Assembly: GCF_001886495.1 (NCBI RefSeq)
Contig: NZ_CP018022.1
Coordinates: forward strand, 1,054,001-1,118,000
Origin: Spiroplasma sp. NBRC 100390
GTDB lineage: Bacteria > Bacillota_I > Bacilli_A > Mycoplasmatales > Mycoplasmataceae
Length of the DNA stretch: 64,000 bases
Direction: 5' to 3'
Position numbers and translations under genes: made by a program. Below, one piece after another: positions 21,789 to 34,208 of this stretch (position 1 is the stretch's first letter; each line of letters opens with the position of its first letter). The notes under the pieces are model-generated. The model had not been told where the DNA came from and made no database searches. It saw nothing but the letters and a program-made list of their open reading frames with translations.

Positions 21789-22865
21789 TCAATTAAAATT
21801 CTTAATCTTTGTCTCATTTAAATCTTCAATAATAGTTGTTACCAACTTAATTGTTTCATTAAAATCATCTAAATCAATAATACCACTAATTGTATGTAAA
21901 TTACGAGCAATTAAACAAGCCTGAATTGTCGGAATTCCACAATCCACTAAATGAACACGTCCAGCATCAGTACCGCCTGGGGAAATATAAAATTGATACT
22001 TAATTTGATGTTGCTGCATTAAATCAAGTTGATATTTGATCAAATCATGCCGAGTAACATAACCATTATCCATTCCTCGTAACATTACACCTTGCCCCAA
22101 CTGACCAAAGGTATTTGTTGATTCATAATCTTGCCCCGGTGAAACATCTGTTACAATTGCAAAATCTGGTTTAATTAATGTTGTCGCAGTTGCTGCGCCA
22201 CGAGTTCCAACTTCTTCTTGAGCACTAAAACCAACATATAAATCAAAATCTAATCCCTTATTTTTAATTTGTTCTAATACTTCTAATCCTAAAATCATAC
22301 CCATTCGATTATCAATTGCCTTTGATAACAATCGTTTGTCATTTAAAAAAACAGTTGGTCCTTCACAAATAACAAAATTGCCTTCCCGAACACCAGCAGC
22401 ATATACTTCTGCTTTTGAAGTAAATCCAAAATCAACTAGCATATTACTAATTGGCGTTGGTTTTAAGCGTGCTTCTGGTGATAACAAATGGGGAGCAATT
22501 GCCGAAATTGCTCCGGTTATAAAAGTTCCATCATCTTTTAATAATTTTACCCGCTTAGCTAATAATGTTTGTTCTCAAATTCCTCCTAATGGATTAATTC
22601 TAATTAATCCTTTTTCATTAATTTGACTAACCATAAAACCAACTTCATCACCATGCGCCATTAGCATTACCCTTTTAGCATTTTTAATTCCTTTTTGATT
22701 ACGAATAACCGCAAAACAACTTCCTAAATTATCTTGAATTATTTCTGTTGTATACTTTTGATAATATTGTTTCATTAATGTAACAACTTGCTCTTCACAC
22801 CCTGATGGCCCAAATGCTTGCAAAATATTTTCATACATTATTTTCTTTTCGTTAGTAATTTTCAT
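21789..22865 (-). CDS. M42-family metallo-aminopeptidase
   Basis: Cytosolic binuclear metallopeptidase (glutamyl aminopeptidase/endoglucanase-M family), 358 residues. Metal ligands and catalytic residues are in MAHGDEVGFMV, the general base pair in AQEEVGTRG, with VTDVSPG and GGTDAGR following. The start follows AAAGGAAG. TGA encodes the Trp in GGIWEQ. An extended -10 promoter (TGATATAAT) lies 28 bases upstream, directed this way, back to back with the DegV operon. Confidence 0.92.
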
Positions 22866-22892
22866 TTTTATCTTCCTTTCGTTCTTGAAATT

Positions 22893-22901
22893 ATTATATC
22901 A
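22893..22901 (-). promoter_or_regulatory. Extended -10 promoter of the M42 peptidase operon
   Basis: TGATATAAT on the minus strand 28 bases before the ATG; the same nonamer occurs before acpP, the lipoprotein at 25403 and the M60 gene. Confidence 0.6.
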
Positions 22902-22994
22902 AAGTTTATAATTATTATATTGTTAAGAGTTTAACAATATAATAACTAAAATTCAATGATAATTAAATTTATAGAAAATAAATGGAGGGCAATT

Positions 22995-23837
22995 ATGCGT
23001 AAGGTTGCATTAATAATAGATTCATCGTCAGGAATCAAGAAGGACGAATTAAAAAAATATGAAGACACCTATTTACTACCATTATTATTAAATTTCCCAG
23101 ATGGGAGTGAAGTTGAAGATGATGAAGATATTATTTCATTTAATGAATTTTATGATATCTTAGAACACCAAGTAATTAAAACAAGCCAAATTCCAATGGG
23201 AAAAATGTTAAATACTTGAAATGAATTATTGAAAAAGTACGATAATATTGTTTTTGTAGGACTGTCAAAAGGTTTATCGGGCCAGCATGAAAATATCTCA
23301 ATGTTGGCACAAGGTGAAGAATATAAAGGAAAGGTCTTTGTTATTGATACTGATGGCGTTAGTGAACTATTAGTTTTTATGATTGATTTAATTTACAGTT
23401 GAATTCAAGAAGGTGTTGAATTAACAGAATTTCAACCAAGAATTGATGTAATTAAAACAAAATTTAGTGCATTTATTATTCCAAAGAGTTTAGAAACACT
23501 AAAACGAGGTGGCCGAATTACTGCTGCCGCAGCAGCACTAGCATCATTATTAAAAATAACACCAATTTTAAGATATGATGGGCGAATTGATAAATTTGAC
23601 AAAACAAGAACATTTAAAAAAGCTGTTGAAACAGCTCTTGGTCAAATTAAAAAAGAACGCGAAAATTGAAAAAATATTATTTTACTACATTCTAAAACAG
23701 ATAACGAAACTTTAAACGAAGTTTATCAAATAATTGAGAATGCTGGTGCTATAATTACTTCAACATACATTCTAGCAAACGTTATTGCTGCTCACACCGG
23801 CCCTAATACCGTGGTCCTAGTATGTTGAGATAAATAA
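22995..23837 (+). CDS. DegV-family fatty-acid-binding protein, copy 1
   Basis: 280 residues. DegV proteins bind fatty acids for the FakAB kinase route of exogenous fatty-acid use. Seen: the N-terminal IIDSSSGIKK, the motif TSQIP, the central S.GLSGQ block, and LKRGGRI. Tandem with a second DegV 14 bases downstream. The start is at the ATG following GGAGGG; an upstream in-frame ATG at 22956 has no ribosome site. In a mollicute that cannot make fatty acids, two FakB-like proteins would suit different acyl chains; this is inference. Confidence 0.9.
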
Positions 23838-23851
23838 AGGAGAATAACTTT

Positions 23852-24709
23852 ATGAATAAAAAAATTGCAATTCTAACTGACTCATCAGCCGGTTTTACAA
23901 CAGCAGAAATTAAAGAATTAGGAATCCACGTTATTCCTTTACATATTATTTTAAATAACGAAACCGATATTTTAGATACTGAAGAAGAAATAAAAAAATA
24001 TCACTTCTATGATATTGTTAAAACAGGAAGTACTAAAACAAGCCAAGCTTCAACGGGAGAATTAATGGCAAAATATGATGAAATTTTGAAAACATATGAC
24101 GAAATTATTCATTATCCTATTGCCGAAAAACTATCAAGTCAATATGCAACTGCTTATACTTTAAGCCAAGAAAAACAATATCGCGGAAAAGTCCACGTTA
24201 TTCGTAACCACACGGCCGCTTTTGCTTTAAAAACATTAGTTATTTATGCCAATGAATTAGCACAACAAAATCTCACTGTTCAAGAAATTATTGCAAAAAC
24301 AAATGCCTTAGAACAAAAAACATATATGGCAATGATCCCCGGTAGTTTAGAACGCTTATCAAAAGGGGGACGCGTTGGAAAAGTGTTATTATCATTGATT
24401 AATCTATTTAAAATTAAAATTTTAATTCAATGAGGTGAATATCCCAAAAAAATTGCTTCATCACGAACATTAAATAATTTAATTGAAGCACTAGTTGAAA
24501 CATGAGATAAATTTAAAAAAACAGTCAAAGAAAAATTTCAGTTATTTGTTTTAAAAACAAATCAATGTACTGATAAAATTTGAGATAATGTTACTCAAAA
24601 ATTAGACGAATTAAAAATAAATTATCATACCGAACAATTAGCTAATATTTTTGTTGCTCATGCTGGCTTAGATACAATTGCCTTTGTTGCAATTCCAGAA
24701 AATAAATAA
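23852..24709 (+). CDS. DegV-family fatty-acid-binding protein, copy 2
   Basis: 285 residues with the DegV hallmarks: ILTDSSAGFT at the N-terminus, TSQAS, the IAEKLSSQY block and ERLSKGGRVGK. It is clearly paralogous to the preceding gene and in the same operon (RBS AAAGGAG in the 14-base gap). A rho-independent hairpin follows the stop. Several TGA Trp codons are present in the C-terminal third. Confidence 0.9.
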
Positions 24710-24713
24710 AAGG

Positions 24714-24744
24714 AAAAACCATTTCTAAATTAGAAATGGTTTTT
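24714..24744 (+). terminator. Terminator of the degV operon
   Basis: 14-bp stem (24714-24727 with 24731-24744), loop AAT, followed by T's. Confidence 0.9.
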
Positions 24745-24758
24745 TTGTTTTCTTTTTA

Positions 24759-24851
24759 TGGCGGAAGTAAAGAGATTCGAACTCTTGCATGGATCACTCC
24801 ACCTAACGGTTTTCGAGACCGCCCCCTTCAACCAGACTTGGGTATACTTCC
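24759..24851 (-). tRNA. tRNA-Ser (CGA)
   Basis: Cloverleaf with GGAAGTA/TACTTCC acceptor stem, encoded CCA end, a long variable arm and anticodon loop CTCGAAA, giving anticodon CGA (UCG codons). Confidence 0.93.
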
Positions 24852-24863
24852 ATTTTATTATCC

Positions 24864-24938
24864 TGGCAGGGGTGATAGGACTTGAACCCACAACGTACGG
24901 TTTTGGAGACCGCTGTTCTACCATTAAACTACACCCCT
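24864..24938 (-). tRNA. tRNA-Trp (CCA)
   Basis: AGGGGTG/CACCCCT acceptor stem, encoded CCA, anticodon loop CTCCAAA, giving anticodon CCA (UGG codons). Confidence 0.94.
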
Positions 24939-25032
24939 AAATTCTTTTAAATCATAACACAAATATTATATAAAAGAATAATAGTTCTAAAATAAAAAAA
25001 GTATCTTCATACTTTCATCTTATAAAACATCA

Positions 25033-25108
25033 TGGCAGGGGTAGCAGGACTTGAACCCACAACACTCGGATTTGAAGTCCGATGTTCTACCACTTGAACT
25101 ATACCCCT
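25033..25108 (-). tRNA. tRNA-Trp (UCA), decodes UGA
   Basis: AGGGGTA/TACCCCT acceptor stem, encoded CCA, anticodon loop CTTCAAA with anticodon UCA. This is the mollicute tRNA that reads UGA as Trp and is direct evidence for genetic code 4. It lies 95 bases from tRNA-Trp(CCA) and resembles it closely, consistent with origin by duplication. Confidence 0.95.
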
Positions 25109-25300
25109 AAAATAAAAAGTTAAGTATCAGAATTGACACTTAACTATTTTAACAAAATAATTTGAAATAGCAAATAATTTTATTTATTTTCTAAATTTTA
25201 GTTTATGGCACAATACCAAATTTTTTTAAAGAAAACCACGATTTAATATAAAAATAAATTACTATAACAAAAAAACAATTACCTTCTTAAATAAAAAATT

Positions 25301-25350
25301 AAAAAAGCTAAACTTTAAAACACTTTTAAGTGTGTTTAAAATGTCTAGCT
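25301..25350 (-). terminator. Terminator of the lipoprotein gene at 25403
   Basis: Long imperfect hairpin (AGCTA..TTTTAAACAC / GTTTTAAA..TAGCT on the minus strand), followed by TTTTTTAATTTTTT. Confidence 0.65.
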
Positions 25351-25402
25351 CAAATTTTAATTTCTTAAAAACTTGCCTTTAATTTGACAATTTACAAGCT
25401 TT

Positions 25403-27055
25403 CTAATCACTACCTTTAGGCGATACTTCAAAGTCAACTATTTCATCAGAATTTTGATTTGATGCAAAAGAATAATATAAACCAGCATCAAAACTTTTAC
25501 CAAATGTAAACATGACTGCTCATTTTTCTTCTATTTCTTTATCCCAAACTAATATATTTGGTTCATATCTTCTTGAATGACCAATTGGATTTGATAATAA
25601 AGGATGTGTTATTAAATTAAATAATTCAAGATCTTCTAAATCTTTTGCTTCATCTGAGTTTTTAAAACCATCAATGATAATTTTAACAACACTTTTTAAA
25701 CCATTCTTTTGATTTTTTATTACCATTTGTTTAAAATCTTGCTTAGAAACAGTTAAAAGATTAAAAATATTAGAAACAATAACTCTTGTGTGTTCTCCTA
25801 AATCATCTGAGTATTTAAGAAATTGAACAACTATTTTTCCTCAATTAGTTAATTTTTTATCAATTGCTTTACCAGATAAATTTAATGCAATTGTTAAATC
25901 TTCATCATTTTTATCTTTAACATTACCAGATAAACCAAGACCAAAAACATTTAAATAATTTAAATTAATTTTGAAAGTACCTAGATTTAAGTTATCATCT
26001 TTATCAATATTAAAAACATCACCAATTTTGGTTTTATAAAAATTAACAAAATTTTCTACAGTTGCACCTGATAATCTTTTTCACGGATCGTTTTTACTAG
26101 TATTGGGGTCAACTCAATTTGCTAGTGATAAATCTCTTGCTTTTTTGGTTTTAGATAATCCATTAAAACCTTTGTTATCAGCGGTTAATTGACCATCTTG
26201 TTCTTTTTTAATTAAATCAGTATCATTATAAGTTATACTAATATTTTTAAATTCAGTTTTACTAGCAATATATTCCTTAAATGAATTTTTTAAAACACCA
26301 TTTAATTCAGTGGTATCTTTTGAAAAATCTCAAATCATTTGATCATATAATGGTTTAAAAATTTTATTTTCTGAAAGATCAACAGTTTCTAATTCTAAGA
26401 AATAATCCTTAATATTTTCAATTAGAAAAACTACTGCTTTATCAGAAAAAGCTCGTAAAGTGTCCACATTTTCGGTAACATTATAAATATTTGTTATTTC
26501 AAAACTAGCATACATTTGTTTAAATTTTAATTGAATGGTTGCTTTGTAATCAACCCGAACAGCTGAAAATGGTTCTGGATTAACATCGCTAGGAAATTTA
26601 TTGCGTAAATTTTCTACATCAATAAAACTAACTTTCACAATGTTTTTTTGATCATCTAAAGTTAATGGCAACTCATTAGTAAAATAATTTGAATATTCGT
26701 TTTGTAAGTCACGATTAACATCGTCAAAAATTTTTGTAAAATTATTAATAAAATAAGTGGCTAATTTATTATCATCCGAATTATTTAATTTTAATTGATA
26801 AGGCTCAATATCACCTTTATTTACTTTGGAATAGATTTTTGATAAATTATTTTTCATACTATCTACATATGGAATATTTTTAATTTTTTGATTAATTTTC
26901 TCAATAGCTTTTGCTTGAATTTCATTAAAAACCTCAATGTCTTTTGCTGTAATACTTTCGTTGCCAATAATTTTTTTGTTATGACAGGCAACAACATTTG
27001 GTGCAACGGTTCCAACTAATGTTATTGTTCCTAAAATACTTAATAGTTTTTTCAT
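25403..27055 (-). CDS. Lipoprotein, probable MOLPALP-type Mollicutes family (550 aa)
   Basis: Surface lipoprotein. The signal peptide MKKLLSILGTITLVGTVAPN ends in the lipobox VVAC (Cys 24). The mature part shares recognisable blocks with the three lipoproteins at 55459-60747: an early KIxxKxxNIP/YAMEKTL helix, then FDDVNRDLQNEYSNYFTNELPL (compare FDNVNREIADQYSNYY there) and a valine-rich strand VRVDYKATIQLKFK. It is thus a distant member of the same family. The start follows a GAGGAAAAA stretch. The 5' leader is about 220 nt long and is duplicated upstream of the M60 gene. TGA codons join the frame from 25403 to 27055. Function unknown. Confidence 0.85.
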
Positions 27056-27127
27056 TGTTTTTTCCTCTTTTACTTTAGTTATATTTATTCAAAATTTAAA
27101 AACTAAAATGTTGGAGGAATATGTGTT

Positions 27128-27318
27128 TTACGAAACAAACATAAACATTTTGTATGCAAAAAATTAATTAGAAGAATAATTTTACAATAAAACCTAATTT
27201 TACAAACAATTAACATAAATTTTTCCCCCTTATTCTATTTGCTTTTTGTGTTAATAAAAAGAGTATAAGATTTAATCATTATATCAAATTATTGACCTTA
27301 TTTTTAGTAGTTAATTTA
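27128..27318 (-). repeat. Duplicated promoter/leader region, copy 1
   Basis: About 190 bp upstream of the lipoprotein gene matches 29203-29400 upstream of the M60 gene in colinear blocks (ACATTTTGT.TG.AAAAAATTAATTA, CAATTAACATAAAT.TTTC, TATTCTATTTG.TTTTT, ATTATATCAAATTATTG). Confidence 0.8.
27278..27286 (-). promoter_or_regulatory. Extended -10 box for the lipoprotein gene
   Basis: TGATATAAT on the minus strand inside the duplicated leader, about 220 bases before the ATG; the same position is kept in the second copy. Confidence 0.5.
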
Positions 27319-27319
27319 G

Positions 27320-27572
27320 ATTTTCTAAATGAATTGTTTTACTCAAAATTGATTACTGTTATCATTGGAAAAATATAGGACCATAAAAAATAACTAGTAT
27401 ATAACTAGCTATCTTATTGCTTATATTTATCATATTTCATTTATTTTACTTTAACTATTATTTTTAATAATATATGTTTTTCTATAGTTGTACCAATCAA
27501 ACTAATTAGTTTTCTACAATTACTAGAAAAATTATTACCATTTTTTAAAACACCTTTTACTTTTTTAAAAAA
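27320..27572. other. Intergenic stretch after the M60 gene
   Basis: No coding frame. It contains a weak CTAGT/ACTAG hairpin at about 27393-27415 followed by T's on the minus strand, a possible terminator for the M60 gene. Confidence 0.4.
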
Positions 27573-29147
<1,575 letters not shown>

Positions 29148-29202
29148 TAGATTTTATCTCTCCTTATGCTTTAATTTTAAAAAATTAAATATACGAAGGT
29201 GG

Positions 29203-29400
29203 GCGTTTTTTATTAAGAAAAGAAAGACATTTTGTGTGTAAAAAATTAATTAAAAGAATAACTTCATAATAAAATCTAATATTATAAATAATTAACATAA
29301 ATCTTTCATCCCTATTCTATTTGTTTTTTCGGGTTAATAAAAAACCATAACATTTAATTATTATATCAAATTATTGTTTTTATTTTTAGTAATTAACTTT
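29203..29400 (-). repeat. Duplicated promoter/leader region, copy 2
   Basis: Counterpart of 27128-27318, upstream of the M60 gene, with the same order of conserved blocks and the TGATATAAT box at 29359-29367. Confidence 0.8.
29359..29367 (-). promoter_or_regulatory. Extended -10 box for the M60 gene
   Basis: TGATATAAT on the minus strand about 212 bases before the ATG, at the same place as in the paralogous leader. Confidence 0.5.
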
Positions 29401-29462
29401 ACAAAAAAATGTAAAAATAAAAAAATTACCTTCCCTTTAAAAAGTTTATGGTAATTTTCATT

Positions 29463-29933
29463 TTATTCATTTTCATCAAAATGAAGATGTTCATTTTTTT
29501 TGTTATGGCATTGATCACAAATTCCATGTCCTTCAATTTTAAAATGAACTGGTTTTCAATTAGTATTTGTCATCACTTCTTTTAAGTTATCTAACTTAAT
29601 TTCTTGTAAAATTTTTGAATCTTTAATATGAACAACATTTTTACAAATGTCACAAACCATATGAAATGATGGGTTTTCAGCTAAATCATATCAAATTTGC
29701 TTACCATCAAAAGAATTGGTAAAAACAACATGTTCACTAATCAATAAGTCGATTGTATTGTAAACTGACATTAAATTAACATTTTTAAATTCTTGTTCTA
29801 ACAACTCAACAATTTCTGATAAAGTTAAATGTTGTTTTTCTGTTAAAATTTTAATAATTGCCAATCTAATTTCAGTAATTCGATAATTTTTGTTTTTTAA
29901 TAACTGTACAATACTTTCATATGATAATGCCAT
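29463..29933 (-). CDS. Fur-family metal/peroxide-responsive regulator
   Basis: 156 residues, normal for Fur/PerR/Zur. The N-terminal winged helix includes NYRITEIRLAIIKIL and VNLMSVYNTIDLL (recognition helix); the C-terminal dimer domain has HMVCDIC and HGICDQC, two CxxC pairs for structural zinc, and a His-rich tail (NEHLHFDENE). One TGA Trp. RBS AAAGGAG, with acpP ending 15 bases upstream, so it is co-transcribed with acpP. The type of metal sensed cannot be told; a PerR- or Fur-like role is most likely. Confidence 0.9.
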
Positions 29934-29947
29934 TTTTGCCAGCTCCT

Positions 29948-30172
29948 TTATTTTTTAACTTCTTCAATAATTTTAACTAAATCTGCCACCGTTTTAATAT
30001 CCATTAATTTATCATCTGATATTTTTATCCCAAATTTTTTTTCGGCTTCAATCACTAAATCCATCAAATCTAATGAATCTAACCCTAATGCTTTAAATTC
30101 TGTATTCAAATCAACTTGTTTTGAAACTCCACGTTCTTTTAAAACTTTTCTAATTTCAGTCAACACATCCAT
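29948..30172 (-). CDS. acpP: Acyl carrier protein
   Basis: 74 residues with the phosphopantetheine attachment motif LGLDSLDLMDL (Ser near residue 33). The start at 30172 is set by GAGGGA 6 bases upstream; the longer in-frame ATG at 30199 would extend it by nine unusual residues. ACPs in mollicutes probably serve phospholipid or cofactor acyl transfer, since fatty-acid synthesis is usually absent. It is first in an operon with the Fur-like regulator. Confidence 0.92.
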   Translation of the reverse strand: MDVLTEIRKVLKERGVSKQVDLNTEFKALGLDSLDLMDLVIEAEKKFGIKISDDKLMDIKTVADLVKIIEEVKK

Positions 30173-30206
30173 TTGAAATCCCTCGCCTTCTTTTTTCATT
30201 AGTATT

Positions 30207-30215
30207 ATTATATCA
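30207..30215 (-). promoter_or_regulatory. Extended -10 promoter of acpP-fur
   Basis: TGATATAAT 35 bases before the acpP ATG. Confidence 0.6.
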
Positions 30216-30254
30216 AGTTTAACAATAAAATAATAGACTCTCTGTTAACCTCTT

Positions 30255-30698
30255 CTAAAGGGTTATTTTTCAAACCTGATATAATTGTTCCTTATCGTGA
30301 TAATGATAAATTAAGATTAGTTTAGAATAACCAAGTTGTTCATTACTATAATAAAAGCTAAGATAACTAGTAGACGACCGAAACAAGACCATCTGACGAA
30401 TCCATCATTTTAAAAAATAATAATGCAAACGTTCATTATTAAAATAATATTCGCCATAAACATAATTAATTTTTAATCGTAACCGTTTTTGTTCTAATAA
30501 AACCTTGTTAGAATTTGGTTCTAATATTGTTTCTCCTTCTTTATTAAAAACTTGTAATTTGGGTTCAGGTTTATTACTACTGATTAAAATATTTTTATAA
30601 ATAAAAACAAAAATAACACTTAAAAAAACAACAATTGGTAACAAAAAACCAAGAATAATAATGACTCTTCTAATAAGAACTTTTTTTATTGTTCTCAT
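30255..30698 (-). CDS. Small membrane-anchored protein of unknown function (147 aa)
   Basis: Basic N-terminus (MRTIKKVLIRR), one transmembrane helix (about 12-37), then an extracytoplasmic beta-rich part with many aromatic residues (YVYGEYYFNNERLHYYF). The ATG lies 29 bases inside the end of the preceding gene in another frame, so the two are translationally coupled and probably act together. No family recognised. TGA Trp at KWWIRQ and VWKIT. Confidence 0.65.
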
Positions 30699-31982
30699 TT
30701 TTTTCTGGTAATAAAAAATCGAATTCGAATTGAGTAAATAATTCTTGGTTAAATTCTTTATTATAATAATTTGTTAATTTTTGTGAATAAATATAATATG
30801 TCGTTGTCAAATTATTGAATCAATTAATTTCCGGAATAAAATTAGTATTAACGTTTGGTCTAGAAATAATTGGTCTAAAGATAAGATGCTGGGTAAAATT
30901 AATATTAAATCCTTCTAACCTTGTAATAAAAGTTACTTTTGTCTGTTGCAAAAAAGGGTGCACTAAAAAATTTTTAGTGGAAAAATTATCATTTGTTGTA
31001 ACTTCAATTTGGTTTTTGGTTTGATTATAAATCATATTATCAAGAAAAAAATGTTCATACAGTTTTTGCTGCGAATTATATTTTAAATAACCATTTAGTG
31101 TTTTAAAATTATATTTTGTTTCTTTACTAATTATTGTTGTTATCGTTGGAATTAAGAGATAACGATTATTAAAAAATGTTCATAACTTTGTTATTTTTGT
31201 ATAAAAATCAATTGGAAAATTTGATACATGATCAGAATAAAGAATACTAAAACTTCGTACAGAAAATAAAGACGCTATTTGTTCACCACGTGGCAAAGCT
31301 GCAATAAATTCAAAATAATGCTCAAAAACATTTTGTAAGGTTTGAAACTGTTTCTTTTTTTCATCATAATTTTTATACTGAATAACACCTGTTATTTTTG
31401 TTGTTTGATTATAACTTTGCTTCTTATTGTTAAAATTCAAATAAACTTCTTGATAAGAATTTTTTGTAATTAAAACATCATTTCTTATATTGGGAACACT
31501 AATAACAAGACTAATTTTATTAATTTTATTTTCATCAAGACATTGCCCAGGAACAACAACTTTTCCTCAATTTGAATATTTAATTTCAGTTTCAGAAATT
31601 TGCAAAACTGTTTGACTATATCCCGTTTGTAATTTAGTTGTTATCTTACAATTTTTTTATTATTAAAATTTCAATATATTTCTAACATTGAAAAACTATA
31701 ATTAAATTGAAAAAAATGTTTTTGTAAAATATTGGTAATATTTTTTGCCTGTTTGTGATCAATTTGATAATCTATTGTTGTTCGTCCACTCTTGGTGAAT
31801 CAGGGTTTAATATTGCCAATATTTGGACGAATATAAAAAGCATATGCTTGATTGTTATCGCTATTATCAAAACTAAACAATGGGATAGTAAAATCTAACG
31901 CTAAATTAATTTCATTGTTAGGAGCAAACTGAAATGAATTAAGTACTGCCAATGGTTGATTAAGAAAATTTTCACCAAACAA
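30670..31982 (-). pseudogene. Hypothetical gene with frameshift in an A7 run (or slippage-dependent)
   Basis: Starts at TTG 31982 with a perfect AAGGAGG 8 bases upstream. The first frame (about 109 codons, through SFSMLEIYWNFNNKK) ends at TAA near 31643. A second frame, shifted by one base, starts in the same A7 run (around 31654-31660) and continues to TAG 30670-30672. One extra A in the run would give a single protein of about 437 residues. No signal peptide is seen; the protein is rich in Asn, Phe, Thr and beta-strand patterns. I do not recognise the family. It may be phase-variable or corrected by slippage, be decayed, or reflect a sequencing error. Confidence 0.6.
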
Positions 31983-32036
31983 ATTAAAAACCTCCTTAAT
32001 TAGTATTTACCAAAAATTAAAGAGGTTTCCTTGAAA

Positions 32037-33458
32037 TTAATAAGCACGCGCAAAGTAAACTAAATTAGTTGCTGGTTGACCACAATGAAAACAAACTGTT
32101 TTTTGTGATTCTATATCAAAAGGAATACAACGAGAAGTTGTTTGTGTTTCTGCTTTAATAACATCTTCACATTCAACCCGACCACAGAATGGTACTAAAA
32201 ATAAACCGTTTCCCTTTGCTAATGCTTTTAAATAATCATCATAAGTTGTAATTTTTTGCGTACGTTGTTGGCGATTATCTAATGCTCTTTGATATAAGTT
32301 TGTTGCAACTTCAGATAGCAGCTTTGCAACAGTTTCTTTCACTGCTGCTAATGGTATAGAAAATTTTTCAAAAGTATCACGACGAGCAATTGTAACTTGA
32401 TTTTGTTCTAAATCACGAGGTCCCACTTCAATTCGTAATGGAACCCCTTTAATTTCAGCATTTGCAACTCGAAAACCAAAACTTTTATCTGATTGGTCAA
32501 TTTCACAACGATATTCTTGTAATTCAGTTTGTAACTTCTGAACAGCTTGTAACTGTTGATGTTCATTGCTAATTGGCAAAATCATAATTTGTGTTGGCGC
32601 AATGGCCGGTGGTAAAACAAGACCATTATCATCACTATGAGTCATAATGATACCCCCTATTAAACGAGTTGAAACTCCTCAAGATGTTGAGTAAGCATTT
32701 TCTAATTCATTTTGCTGATTTGCAAATTTAATGTCAAAAGCTTTTGAAAAATTTTGGCCAAAATAATGACTAGTCCCACATTGTAGAGCTTGGCCATCAT
32801 GCATTAACGATTCAATAGTATATGTTTCTTCTGCTCCAGCAAATTTTTCCCGTTCTGTTTTTTGCCCTTTAATAACTGGTAATAATAATTTTTTTTGGAC
32901 AAATTCAGCATAAATATCTAAAATCTTTAAAGTAAAATCACGCGCTTCTTGTTTTGTTGCATGAATTGTATGTCCTTCTTGTCATAAAAATTCACTAGTA
33001 CGTAAAAAAGGACGCGTTGTTTTTTCTCACCGTAAAACATTTACTCATTGGTTATATAATAAGGGTAAATCACGATAACCTTGAATTTCTTTACTAAAAA
33101 AAGTTCCAAATAAAACTTCTGATGTCGGTCTAATATAAAGTTCTTCATCCAAAATTTTATCCCCAACCTTTGTAACAGTTGCAATTTCGGGTGAAAAACC
33201 TTCAATATGATCTTTTTCTTTATTAAAAAGAGTTTTTGGAATCAACAAAGGAAAATAAACATTTTTAACTCCAACTTTTTTAAATTCTACATCTAAAAAT
33301 CTTTGAATATTTTCCCAAATCGCATAACCATAAGGTTTAAAAATCATTGTTCCTTTAACAACACCATAACTAATTAAATCAGCATTTAAAACAATATCAG
33401 TATATCATTGAGCAAAATCAACTTCTCGTGGTGTAATTTTATCTAACTTTTTCTTCAT
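32037..33458 (-). CDS. proS: Prolyl-tRNA synthetase (eukaryote/archaeal-like ProS type)
   Basis: Class II synthetase charging tRNA-Pro; 473 residues, the short form without an editing insertion (ProS type 3, also used by mycoplasmas). Motif 2 is present around LRTSEFLWQEGHT and the STSWGVSTRLIGG block is typical of motif 3. The C-terminal zinc-binding-like part has FCGRVEC and VCFHCG and ends in Tyr (FARAY), the characteristic terminal Tyr of this type. The start at 33458 has a weak AAAGAAG site. TGA encodes several Trp codons. Confidence 0.95.
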
Positions 33459-33461
33459 AAT

Positions 33462-34154
33462 TTACTTCTTTCTATTTTCTGTTAAAAGATCAGAAATATT
33501 TCCTTTTTCACCCTGAAAAACTTTAATGCTTAAACGATTACTTTTAACATAAGTTTGAATTCGATTTAAATACTGATTATTTTTCATTAAAATCCAACGA
33601 ATAGCTTCAGGTTTAACATCTTCAAAAATTTTTATTCGGCGGGTAACATCATCATATTCCCAATCCTTCTTTGTTAAAAGAAATAACTTTTTAATATCAA
33701 TTGCGATAACAGCAATTTGCGATGGATCAACTTTTTGCTCTGCCACTCAACTTCAAAAATAATGCCGTGTTGAATTGTCTAATTCAAATTCCAAATGATC
33801 AGGCTTTTCTAAATAAGTTCAAACAACATATTCACTTTCTTTTGCCAAATGAATGTTTTGTACTGGTTGTAATCCAAATTCTAATTGACGTAAAACATTA
33901 CTAGTATCAGTATAAAATAATAACGATTTAATCCGTTGGTGATTTAATTCTTTAATAATTTTATGTGTTTTACGACGTTTAAAACTAAAACCAGTTTTAA
34001 TCTTGCCTTCGTCTTCATCATCTTCAAATAAGCTTGTTTCCAAATTATCGGTTACTAATAATTCTTCTTGTAATAAATTTCGTTTTTTTGTTTTTTTAGT
34101 TTCCGCCGCGGTTTCTTGCTCATCTTTCTTTTTTAACTTATCAAATAACATCAT
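33462..34154 (-). CDS. Hypothetical protein, possible DarT/DUF4433-like fold (230 aa)
   Basis: Soluble protein. The N-terminal 70 residues are Lys/Glu-rich and probably disordered. From about residue 72 a compact domain follows: LLFYTDTSNVLRQLEFGL resembles the opening strand-helix of DarT/DUF4433 ADP-ribosyltransferases (hydrophobic-H/Y-T..NL..I..GL), and a late acidic stretch (DVKPEAIRWIL) fits the position of their catalytic end. The resemblance is weak and the usual His is Tyr here. It is directly upstream of proS (3-base gap) and has a strong RBS (AAGGAGGG). It could equally be an unrelated mollicute protein. Confidence 0.7.
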
Positions 34155-34208
34155 TAACCCTCCTTAAATATAATTATACAAAAAAATTATACTTGATTTT
34201 TGCACAAG

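Noticed and set aside
22336-22626. Plus-strand frame inside the M42 peptidase
   Set aside because: Antisense shadow of a strongly conserved coding region.
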